Source: Janthinobacterium lividum (GTDB taxonomy: Bacteria > Pseudomonadota > Gammaproteobacteria > Burkholderiales > Burkholderiaceae_D). Taken from it: a stretch of 5,288 nt of DNA. The notes beneath the pieces were generated by a model, which saw only the letters and a list, made by a program, of their open reading frames with translations, ran no database searches and was not told where the DNA came from. Location: assembly GCA_945864765.1 (NCBI GenBank), contig CAMBDR010000382.1:1-5288 (forward strand). The letters run 5' to 3'. This document shows, piece by piece, positions 1 through 5,288 of the stretch. Both the position numbers and the translations under genes were made by a program. The first letter of the stretch is position 1. Every line of letters starts with the position of its first letter.

Positions 1-10
1 CCCCGTGTCC

Positions 11-123
11 CCTCCGTGTCCCCGTCGAAAAAGGTGGATGTCCCACCAAGATACCTCCGTGTCCCCGTCGAAAAAGGTGGATGTCCCACCAAGATAGCCC
101 CACCAAGATAGCCCACCAAGATA
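11..123. repeat. Decaying tandem repeat, 43-bp unit
   Basis: Two perfect adjacent 43-bp copies lie at 11-53 and 54-96. They are followed by two shortened copies that keep only the unit's 3' end: the 11-mer CCACCAAGATA occurs at 43-53, 86-96, 100-110 and 113-123. Bases 1-10 look like the broken front of another copy, so the array probably continues to the left. Each full unit contains a small inverted repeat, GGTGG...CCACC (33-37/43-47 in the first copy). The unit length is not a multiple of three, so each duplication shifts the reading frame, which argues against coding. Full copies abut with no spacers, so this is not a CRISPR array. Confidence 0.9.
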
Positions 124-160
124 CAAGACCTCGGCAGGCGCTACGCAAAATACACGAACT

Positions 161-192
161 GGATTCCCGCCAAAAACATGCGGGAATGACGG
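161..192. repeat. REP/dRS3-like intergenic hairpin element
   Basis: ATTCCCGC (163-170) and GCGGGAAT (180-187) form a perfect 8-bp inverted repeat around a 9-nt A-rich loop. It is flanked by the GG...GACGG context typical of short dispersed intergenic repeats in many proteobacteria. Neisserial dRS3 elements share the ATTCCC...GGGAAT ends but have an 8-nt centre, whereas here 13 nt separate those hexamers, so this is a relative or look-alike. Whether it is dispersed in this genome cannot be seen from one copy. Confidence 0.55.
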
Positions 193-205
193 GGCGACCG
201 TCGCC
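193..205. repeat. Small dyad GGCGAC-C-GTCGCC
   Basis: A 13-bp near-perfect palindrome with one central base sits directly after the REP-like hairpin. It shares the GGCGAC/GTCGCC core with the stem-loop at 280-299. No role can be assigned from sequence; it may be part of the same intergenic repeat element. Confidence 0.35.
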
Positions 206-279
206 GGGCGGCGATCCGCGTGGCGGGGGCTGAACAGTTACGAAAACTCTTCGCCCATTGAACTGCCCGCACAGGTTAA

Positions 280-299
280 TGGCGACTAACGAGTCGCCA
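280..299 (-). terminator. Candidate terminator stem-loop after the M4 protease gene
   Basis: TGGCGACT/AGTCGCCA forms a perfect 8-bp stem with a 4-nt loop (288-291), about 36 bp past the protease stop codon in the direction of transcription. On the minus strand the stem is followed by TTAACC, not a real U-run. It is therefore weak as an intrinsic terminator and may act only as an mRNA 3'-end stabiliser or with Rho. Confidence 0.4.
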
Positions 300-334
300 C
301 CGCCACCACCGATCATGCCTTACTACAATTTGCC

Positions 335-2176
335 TTACTGGTAGGTCGCCACCAACGCAGCACTACTTACTGCCGCCTTCCCATACACCATCACATACCA
401 GGTCGCCCCGGCCGGTTTTGACACCGTAATGGTTTCGGTATTGGTGCTGCCAATGGCCCGATAGCCATACGAGGTGGTGGTTGGTTTGGTGCCAGAGCGC
501 ACATACAAATCACCATTGCCTGTACCGCCTGAGAGTTTGATGGTCAGGCTGGTTTTGCCAAACGGCACCGACAGCGAAAACATGCGCGATGAGCCGGTAG
601 CCACCGCAATACCAGGCACGGTAACGCCATTGCTCAATGCGGTGGTGCCCGTGGTTGGCGGCGTACCGGCACAACTTACCCCGACGGCATTAAATGCCGC
701 TGTCACGCTGGCCACCGTATAGCCCAAATCGGTCGCGGCTTTTTCTACACCGCAGGCACCATAGTTGAAGGTACTGGTGGATGTCCAGTACAAATCATTG
801 GCATGGGCCATGACTTGAAACGCCATTTTTGTGTTCCAGCCGCTCGTTGTGGCCAGCAGGTAAAACGCCTTGTTGTACACGCCGCTGCTGTAATGCGGGT
901 CCATGGTGCTAAAGAATTTGGAGGCATGATCAATCGACACGCCATCTTGCGTCGGATTATTCATGTAACGCAAGGCACCCGTGGCCTTGAAAATTTCCGC
1001 GCCGACCTTGAAGTCGTTGGTGCCACGGGAAAAGTATTCTGCCGCTTCGCCGGACATATCCGAAAACGCTTCATTCATACCGCCCGACATATCGCGATAC
1101 GCCAGATTGGAATTTTGCTCGGTAAAGCCATGGCTCACTTCATGCGCCGCCACATCCAGCGAAACCAGCGGGTAGAAGGTGTTGGCACCATCGCCAAAGG
1201 TCATTTGAGTGCCATCCCAAAAGGCATTTTCATAGTTGGCGTTGTAATGCACACGCATTTTCAGCTTTTGGCTGATCGGGCGAATGCCCAAATAGCTTTG
1301 ATACATATTGAAGGTGACATTGCCAAAGAAGTGCGCATCATTCATCGGCGCATAGGCACCATTGATGGCTTTCACGGTATTGCGTGGGCAGGTAAAGGTG
1401 TGGGTGTTTGTTGCAGTAGTGCCGCCATTCATGTTAACGGTGTAGACATTCGGGCTATCCAGCGCACAAGTGCTGCCGGATTGGGTCACGCTCAAGGGGC
1501 CATATTTGCCACCGACCTGATATTCATACTGCCCGGTTTTGGCATTGCCGCCGGGGCCAGTGCCATCGACATGAGTAATGCCTTCCCATTGTTCCAGCAC
1601 GACACCGGTGATGGCGTGGATCATAAAAAACGGGCGGCTGGTGGTTTTGGCGCTCTCATTCACAAACGACACCAGGTAAAACGGATAGGCAACGCCATTC
1701 GCATCCTGTTTCAGATACAGTTTGACTTGCTCATTGCGGCTTTTTTGCGCGCCTGCGCGGGTTTTGCCATGTTGCAGCGCCGCTTCCGGGGTCAGGTTTG
1801 GCTTAATGGCGGGCAAATCATTGCCGATGTTTTTCAACATGGTGCCAACCAGGCTGGGGTTTGCGCTGGCACTGGCGCGCCGCTCAACAATGGCTTCGCC
1901 CCAAACTGGCACGTCTGCGTAAAATTGCTGGTAACGGGTAATGACTTTGCCATTGGCCAGTTTGCGGGTTTTAACGGCGCGCAATTCATTGGTGCTCAAG
2001 CCCGTGAGGCTATGTGCGCTGGTGGCACCCAAAGCGCCCAAGGTGGCTTGGTTGGCCAAACCGCTTTCCAAATCAACCCGCTCTGCCGCGATGGCACTGC
2101 ATGCGCTGGCGACCAAAACGGATAAAACGAGAGGACGAAGGAACGGACGTGCTGCGAAACGAAATTCGTTGGTCAT
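335..2176 (-). CDS. Secreted M4 (thermolysin/vibriolysin-like) zinc metalloprotease precursor
   Basis: Extracellular neutral endopeptidase that hydrolyses peptide bonds using one zinc ion. The 613-residue precursor opens with a signal peptide (about 1-31, hydrophobic VLSVLVASACSAIAA). An FTP/PepSY-type propeptide follows, to about residue 200, which in this family acts as a folding chaperone and inhibitor and is removed by self-cleavage. The mature enzyme probably begins near the GTGPGGN stretch (205-211). The active site is intact: H345-E346-x-x-H349, third zinc ligand E369 in GMNEAFSD exactly 20 residues later, substrate-binding N317-A318, and H428 matching thermolysin His231. Cysteine pairs 237/263 and 475/502 are spaced much like the two LasB disulfides. 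Residues ~512-613 form a PPC (pre-peptidase C-terminal) domain with the GDLYVR motif, often trimmed after secretion. The ATG start is supported by AAAGAGA 7 nt upstream. Export by Sec plus type II secretion is inferred from the family. Confidence 0.96.
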   Translation of the reverse strand: MTNEFRFAARPFLRPLVLSVLVASACSAIAAERVDLESGLANQATLGALGATSAHSLTGLSTNELRAVKTRKLANGKVITRYQQFYADVPVWGEAIVERRASASANPSLVGTMLKNIGNDLPAIKPNLTPEAALQHGKTRAGAQKSRNEQVKLYLKQDANGVAYPFYLVSFVNESAKTTSRPFFMIHAITGVVLEQWEGITHVDGTGPGGNAKTGQYEYQVGGKYGPLSVTQSGSTCALDSPNVYTVNMNGGTTATNTHTFTCPRNTVKAINGAYAPMNDAHFFGNVTFNMYQSYLGIRPISQKLKMRVHYNANYENAFWDGTQMTFGDGANTFYPLVSLDVAAHEVSHGFTEQNSNLAYRDMSGGMNEAFSDMSGEAAEYFSRGTNDFKVGAEIFKATGALRYMNNPTQDGVSIDHASKFFSTMDPHYSSGVYNKAFYLLATTSGWNTKMAFQVMAHANDLYWTSTSTFNYGACGVEKAATDLGYTVASVTAAFNAVGVSCAGTPPTTGTTALSNGVTVPGIAVATGSSRMFSLSVPFGKTSLTIKLSGGTGNGDLYVRSGTKPTTTSYGYRAIGSTNTETITVSKPAGATWYVMVYGKAAVSSAALVATYQ

Positions 2177-2183
2177 GATAATG

Positions 2184-2190
2184 TCTCTTT
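2184..2190 (-). promoter_or_regulatory. Ribosome binding site of the M4 protease gene
   Basis: On the minus strand AAAGAGA lies 7 nt before the ATG. It is a weak but usable Shine-Dalgarno sequence in an A/T-rich leader and agrees with the start that gives an intact signal peptide. Confidence 0.55.
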
Positions 2191-2283
2191 AATAATTATT
2201 CGATCAGGGATTGTGTCCCGTTATGCTGACAACCAGGCTGGCACATGCAATTGGAGAATTGCCGGCCCTTGTTGGCTGCTGCG

Positions 2284-2312
2284 TTTTTACGGCAAATATT
2301 GACGCACCGCAA
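2284..2312 (-). promoter_or_regulatory. Possible sigma-70 promoter for the M4 protease gene
   Basis: Minus-strand TTGCGG (2307-2312) and TAAAAA (2284-2289) are separated by exactly 17 bp. The -35 matches consensus at three of six positions and the -10 at four of six. It would give a leader of about 100 nt. This is a by-eye assignment; other weak pairs exist nearer the gene. Confidence 0.25.
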
Positions 2313-2396
2313 AGGTACAGGCAAATCTTATTTATCGCAATTAGCCAAAAGTACGAGATGTGAAAGGAAGGAAGGCAGGGATCGCCTGAATCTGGC

Positions 2397-2428
2397 CAAA
2401 TGTGGCAATTATTCCGGGCAAATGTGGC
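2397..2428. promoter_or_regulatory. Phased direct repeats CAAATGTGGC x2, candidate regulator sites
   Basis: Identical 10-mers at 2397-2406 and 2419-2428 begin 22 bp apart, about two helical turns, so both would face the same side of the DNA. They lie 110-142 bp upstream of the TerD-fusion start. The second copy overlaps the place where a -35 box would sit for the TAAAAT at 2441-2446. That arrangement suits an activator site, but no known regulator motif is recognised. Confidence 0.4.
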
Positions 2429-2440
2429 GCTTGTCGGGTG

Positions 2441-2446
2441 TAAAAT
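2441..2446 (+). promoter_or_regulatory. Possible -10 box for the TerD-fusion gene
   Basis: TAAAAT matches the sigma-70 -10 consensus at five of six positions. There is no good -35 at 17 bp (GCAAAT at 2418-2423), so if this is a promoter it would probably need an activator. It would place the transcript start near 2453, leaving a leader of about 85 nt. Confidence 0.3.
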
Positions 2447-2455
2447 AAGCATTCT

Positions 2456-2470
2456 TGCCGTGTGACGGCA
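2456..2470. promoter_or_regulatory. Dyad TGCCGT-GTG-ACGGCA, candidate operator or leader hairpin
   Basis: A perfect 6-bp inverted repeat around a 3-bp centre, extendable by a G-T and a C-G pair in RNA. It starts 10 bp after the candidate -10 box, so it would overlap the predicted transcript start. It could be a repressor operator or a 5' hairpin. Confidence 0.35.
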
Positions 2471-2525
2471 GGTGGGGCATGAAAAGCGAACTCGCGGCCG
2501 ATCATAGGCGGCTTGCGCCAACTAA

Positions 2526-2531
2526 CCGGAG
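2526..2531 (+). promoter_or_regulatory. Ribosome binding site deciding the TerD-fusion start
   Basis: CCGGAG, with GGAG at 2528-2531, lies 7 nt before the ATG at 2539. It decides between this start and two in-frame upstream alternatives. The ATG at 2479 has a G-rich stretch only 1-3 nt away, too close to work well, and the TTG at 2455 falls at the edge of the 2456-2470 dyad. Confidence 0.6.
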
Positions 2532-2538
2532 CACCAAC

Positions 2539-4302
2539 ATGAGCTACATTATTGCCATTACCCCCGCCACGACAGCGCAAGACGCCGCTGCGTGGAACTG
2601 GCTGGAAACGCTCAGAGCGCAAGAAGGCCCGCACCAGGAAATATCGCCCGTTCTGATAAAACTGCATGATGTGCTAACGCAAATGTATCCCTGCCTGAGC
2701 AGCTATTCCGGCAACGAGAATGACAGTGCATCCTGCCCTTGGTCGGATGGGCCGCTGATCAATAATTTTGGCCACCAAATTGCCGTGCTCGGGCTTTGCA
2801 CCAACATTGACCGTGTCGTGCGTTTTATCGTTGCCAGAGCCAATGAAATGAATTTGACGGTGTTTGACGAGCAAACCGGCACAATTTACCGCCCCCCGCC
2901 ATTGAGCGCCGGGCGTGAACTGAGCGCGCCGGCAGTGCCGCTGCAAACACTGGTAAAAGGCCAGCGCACACTATTGAGCAAGATAACGGATGCAGATCAT
3001 TTCTCGCTTGGCATTGCGGCGCAATATCCGAAATTTGGCTGGGTCAACATTTGGATTGACCTCGCCTGCTTTGGACTTGACGCCAATGGTAAATTGAGCG
3101 ATGAGCGCTATATGACGTATTTTAATCAGCCGCAAAGCCCCTGTGGCGGCGTGAAAATTATCAACATCACAGAGGATTTAATCGGTTTTTCGCTGCACTT
3201 GCAACGCCTGCCAGCCAGCATTGAGCGGCTGCTGTTTACTGCCAGCGTGGATGGCGAGGGCAGTATGGCGCTGCTGGAATCGGGCTATGTGCGTTTGCTT
3301 GATGAGCATGGCGAGCGCGCCCGCTTTTCCTTCGCAAGCACAGATTTTCCTACCGAACGGGCGCTGCTGCTCGCCGAGCTATACCGCAAAGACGGGCAAT
3401 GGCGCTTTGGCGTGATGGGCCAAGGCTTTAATACGGGCCTGGAAGCGCTGCTGCAATATGTTGGCGTCAGCCCCGCCGCCAGCACCAATTCTCTCGCTAC
3501 GCGCCTGCAGCGGCAAGGCTTTGGCCTGCGGCTGCAGGAATTAAATAACGATGTCATACAACAAAAAATATTGCGCTTGCCAATTGAAATGTGTACCGCC
3601 TTCGCGGCGCGGGTGGCTTTGCGGATGCTGCCCTCGCTGGCGCAAAAACAAGCCAATGCGCCCTCTCATACCGGCTTTTGGTATTGGGATGAAAAGTCGC
3701 GCACAAGCAACCTGTTAGCGGTTTTCATGGCCAATAATGTGATGCTATCAATCGCTTTCGCCCGCTTGGAACGCTACGTTTTTTCTGACCCGGAGGAGGC
3801 CGCCAATGCTGCCGCTGCCTACGCGGCCAGCATGGCCGGTGCCTGGGCCATGAGTAACGGTGATTTCTGCGCCAGCCATGCGATGGCCGCCGCAGCCGGT
3901 GACTATGAAGATGACAACGAGGCCGATCATGCCGCCAACGCTGTCTGCCTTGCCACCATTCTCGCAAAAAGCAAGGCCGACGCCATCAGCATTGCCATCG
4001 TTGAGGAAATGAACCGGGATATTCTGACGCTGATCCAGGGCGATGTATCGCTGTCAGCTTTTTTGCAGCAACCGATATGGTCAGGCAAAACGCCAGTGGA
4101 CTGGCAACAACAATTACTCGGGCTGAAAGCCGATGCGTTGAAACTCAATGCCGGCTTTGAATATTGGTTCGATTGGTTTGATCATCTATGCCAGGGCAAG
4201 CCTGTCCAGAAGAATCAATTGAATCTGATCAATACCATTCCGGCTGCGATCCAAACGCAAGGTGCGGCGCAGGTCAATGCCTGGCTGAGCGGTTTGCGCT
4301 AG
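2539..4302 (+). CDS. Three-module TerD-domain protein (N-terminal conserved domain, TerD, Ala/Trp-rich C-terminal module)
   Basis: A 587-residue protein with no signal peptide or membrane segment, so probably cytoplasmic. Residues 1-120 resemble a small conserved bacterial domain of unknown function, with WSDGPLINNFG at 68-78 and a VFDEQTGTIYRP ending. Residues ~135-310 are a TerD (tellurium-resistance/CABP family) domain: LVKGQRTLLSK at 138-148, DLACFGLDANGKLSDER at 174-190, YFNQPQSP at 194-201, ELYRKDGQWRF at 280-290 and MGQGFNTGLEALL following. The acidic GDN...GDDE loop that binds calcium in classical TerD is replaced by NITEDLIGFSLHLQRLP. Residues ~390-575 form an Ala-rich helical stretch (421-455), an acidic patch (YEDDNEAD, 456-463) and a Trp-rich end (PIWSGKTPVDW, then EYWFDWFDHLCQGKP). 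I recall this combination from other large proteins of unknown function. A role in stress or conflict signalling is inference; no ter-operon partners are in view. A GCGCTAGCGC palindrome spans the stop. Confidence 0.85.
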   Translation: MSYIIAITPATTAQDAAAWNWLETLRAQEGPHQEISPVLIKLHDVLTQMYPCLSSYSGNENDSASCPWSDGPLINNFGHQIAVLGLCTNIDRVVRFIVARANEMNLTVFDEQTGTIYRPPPLSAGRELSAPAVPLQTLVKGQRTLLSKITDADHFSLGIAAQYPKFGWVNIWIDLACFGLDANGKLSDERYMTYFNQPQSPCGGVKIINITEDLIGFSLHLQRLPASIERLLFTASVDGEGSMALLESGYVRLLDEHGERARFSFASTDFPTERALLLAELYRKDGQWRFGVMGQGFNTGLEALLQYVGVSPAASTNSLATRLQRQGFGLRLQELNNDVIQQKILRLPIEMCTAFAARVALRMLPSLAQKQANAPSHTGFWYWDEKSRTSNLLAVFMANNVMLSIAFARLERYVFSDPEEAANAAAAYAASMAGAWAMSNGDFCASHAMAAAAGDYEDDNEADHAANAVCLATILAKSKADAISIAIVEEMNRDILTLIQGDVSLSAFLQQPIWSGKTPVDWQQQLLGLKADALKLNAGFEYWFDWFDHLCQGKPVQKNQLNLINTIPAAIQTQGAAQVNAWLSGLR

Positions 4303-4311
4303 CGCCGGATG

Positions 4312-4332
4312 GGCATGGTAAATCCGCATGCC
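4312..4332. repeat. Small hairpin GGCATG...CATGCC downstream of the TerD-fusion gene
   Basis: A 6-bp stem with a 9-nt loop sits 10 bp past the TerD-fusion stop. No T-run follows on either strand, so it is not a convincing intrinsic terminator. It is the only structure in the 65-bp gap before the next start codon besides the palindrome over the stop codon. Confidence 0.25.
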
Positions 4333-4357
4333 AGAATTCGCATACTGATCGAATATC

Positions 4358-4363
4358 AGGGGG
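4358..4363 (+). promoter_or_regulatory. Ribosome binding site of the hydrolase remnant
   Basis: AGGGGG ends 4 nt before the ATG at 4368. It is a strong Shine-Dalgarno-like sequence at slightly short spacing. Its survival shows that the 5' end of the hydrolase gene is intact. Confidence 0.55.
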
Positions 4364-4367
4364 CAAT

Positions 4368-4430
4368 ATGGCCCAATTTGCTTTAGTTCACGGCGCTTGG
4401 CATGGCGGATGGGGCTGGTCTCGCGTGCTC
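4368..4430 (+). pseudogene. 5' remnant of an alpha/beta hydrolase gene, cut off after ~21 codons
   Basis: The frame begins MAQFALVHGAWHGGWGWSRV, the characteristic N-terminus of small alpha/beta-fold esterases of the HGAWHGGW type (methylesterase/salicylate-esterase-like). In these the HG motif follows the first core strand and helps form the oxyanion hole. After SRVL the expected continuation (LLxxxGHxVxAPxLxG) is absent and the frame becomes unrelated sequence antisense to the P450 gene. Complete members have roughly 230-280 residues, with the Ser-Asp-His triad far downstream, so this piece cannot be an enzyme. By my reading the frame has no stop through the right edge (about 307 codons from the ATG), so a chimeric protein is formally possible, though improbable. 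The P450 stop codon lies only 5 bp past the last recognisable hydrolase codon. The cause may be a real rearrangement or an assembly join. Confidence 0.75.
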
Positions 4431-4434
4431 TGCA

Positions 4435-5288
4435 TCAAGCCTGCGCCAGTACCGATTCAAACATCAAGGGATTTTTATTATGCATTGGGCGCACGTCATC
4501 AGTGGCCAATGCGTAGCCGGGTGGCACAACCGGGCGCAAGCGCTGCAACAAAGTGGCACAGGAGAGCACCATCAACAGCCGCACCAGGCGCTCGCCTATG
4601 CATTTACGGCTGCCGCCACCAAATGGCAACAGCGCCAAACGCGGCCTGGTTTGATACAAGGGGCTATCGGGCTCGTAGCGTTCCGGGGCAAAGCGCTCCG
4701 GTTCGGGCCAGTATTGCGCCAGCCGATGCACCAGATACGGGCTCATCATCACTTCTGCCCCGGTTGGAATGGTGTATTGTTCCAAGGGCCAGTCACGCAA
4801 GGCCACCCGCGCCAGCGTCCACACGGGTGGGTGCAGGCGCAAGGCTTCGGCGGCAATGTGATCCAGATAGCGTAACTGCGCGAAGTGGTGGCTGGCGGGT
4901 AGTTCGGCACCGACCACCGCCGCCACTTCCGCTTGCGCACGCGCCAGCGTTTCGGGCTGGGTTGCCAGATAATGCCACAGCCAGGCCAATGCGCTGGCGG
5001 TGGGGATGCTGGTCATCAACATCATCGCGATTTCATCCACCAACACCGTGCCATCCACGGCAGCGCCGAGCAAGCAATCGAGTAAATCACCCGCTTGCGC
5101 CGCGTCGGTGGCACGATCGGTGGCGACTTGCTGCAAAATGGCGGCCAGTTCGCTTTCTGCCGCGCGAAATTGCGCCTCTTCCAGCGGCTGCCGCCCGAGC
5201 CAGGCTTCAATCACGCCAATCACGCGCCCCATGGCTGCGCTGCGCTGTCGCCCTTGTTGGCCCAACAAGGCGTGGCTTAAACTATCGA
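4435..5288 (-). CDS. Cytochrome P450, C-terminal part (N-terminus beyond the right edge)
   Basis: Heme-thiolate protein, normally a monooxygenase using electrons from a redox partner. The frame is open to the window edge, and 283 codons are visible of the usual 400-450. Counting from the first complete codon at the edge: I-helix about 85-105, K-helix ExxR as EALR (147-150) followed by LHPP, the PERF region WPEPERFAPERYEP (193-206), and the heme loop FGGGSRKCIG (222-231) with Cys229 as the iron ligand. The I-helix is odd: where most P450s read A/G-G-x-D/E-T-T, this one reads MTSIPT (91-96), so the oxygen-activating acid and threonine are Ile94 and Pro95. The surrounding TASALAW fits well, so the alignment is secure. 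The TTG at 5266-5268 is an internal Leu codon, not the start. No ferredoxin or reductase gene is in view; the substrate is unknown. Confidence 0.93.
   Translation of the reverse strand, partial: DSLSHALLGQQGRQRSAAMGRVIGVIEAWLGRQPLEEAQFRAAESELAAILQQVATDRATDAAQAGDLLDCLLGAAVDGTVLVDEIAMMLMTSIPTASALAWLWHYLATQPETLARAQAEVAAVVGAELPASHHFAQLRYLDHIAAEALRLHPPVWTLARVALRDWPLEQYTIPTGAEVMMSPYLVHRLAQYWPEPERFAPERYEPDSPLYQTRPRLALLPFGGGSRKCIGERLVRLLMVLSCATLLQRLRPVVPPGYALATDDVRPMHNKNPLMFESVLAQA

Noticed and set aside
11..123. CRISPR array
   Set aside because: The repeated units abut with no unique spacers, and the later copies are simply truncated.
1..334. A small protein gene in the left gene-free region
   Set aside because: The 43-bp unit shifts frame at each copy, and I found no start with a ribosome binding site leading into a plausible protein on either strand.
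803..2125. 440-codon open frame on the plus strand opposite the M4 protease gene
   Set aside because: It lies wholly antisense to a gene with an intact catalytic motif set. Its translation shows no recognisable domain and is explained by codon bias of the real gene.
2455..2538. Upstream TTG (2455) or ATG (2479) as the start of the TerD-fusion gene
   Set aside because: The added residues look like translated leader. The conserved domain begins at MSYIIAI, and only the ATG at 2539 has a Shine-Dalgarno sequence at proper spacing.
2204..2667. Minus-strand open frames of 105 and 108 codons in the divergent spacer and over the start of the TerD-fusion gene
   Set aside because: No family resemblance, no convincing start context, and they run across the regulatory region and the N-terminal codons of a well-supported gene.
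4296..4332. Intrinsic terminator after the TerD-fusion gene
   Set aside because: The GCGCTAGCGC palindrome and the GGCATG/CATGCC hairpin both lack a following T-run.
4402..4875. 157-codon plus-strand open frame opposite the P450
   Set aside because: Shadow of the P450 coding frame. It has no ribosome binding site of note, no family motifs, and overlaps the exact heme-loop region of the real gene.
5266..5268. TTG as the start codon of the P450
   Set aside because: The frame stays open to the window edge, and about 150 residues of normal P450 N-terminus are missing, so this is an internal leucine codon.

Overview
The window looks like a Gram-negative proteobacterial chromosome segment. The evidence is a secreted thermolysin-family protease built like LasB/vibriolysin with a PPC tail, moderate-to-high GC judged by eye, and an intergenic hairpin of the ATTCCCGC...GCGGGAAT type common in Beta- and Gammaproteobacteria. 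A betaproteobacterium is my best guess, at low confidence; nothing here fixes the genus.

Layout: (1) 1-334 holds no gene. It contains a decaying tandem repeat (two perfect 43-bp copies plus shorter tail copies), a REP/dRS3-like hairpin and a stem-loop just past the protease stop. (2) 335-2176, minus strand: complete M4 neutral metalloprotease precursor (signal peptide, FTP/PepSY propeptide, catalytic domain, C-terminal PPC domain). (3) 2177-2538: divergent intergenic region with candidate promoters, two CAAATGTGGC repeats exactly 22 bp apart, and a TGCCGT-GTG-ACGGCA dyad. (4) 2539-4302, plus strand: a 587-residue three-module protein with an N-terminal conserved domain, a central TerD domain and an Ala-rich/Trp-rich C-terminal module. 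(5) 4368 to about 4430, plus strand: the first ~21 codons of an alpha/beta hydrolase, with its own ribosome binding site, abruptly cut off. (6) 4435-5288, minus strand: C-terminal two thirds of a cytochrome P450, entering from beyond the right edge.

The genes do not form an obvious pathway. The protease and the TerD-fusion gene are divergent and could share control in their 362-bp spacer. The most unusual points are the TerD fusion, which has no ter-operon neighbours in view and a degenerate calcium loop; the hydrolase/P450 junction, which reads as a rearrangement scar or an assembly chimera; and the P450 I-helix, where the usual acid-threonine pair is replaced by Ile-Pro.
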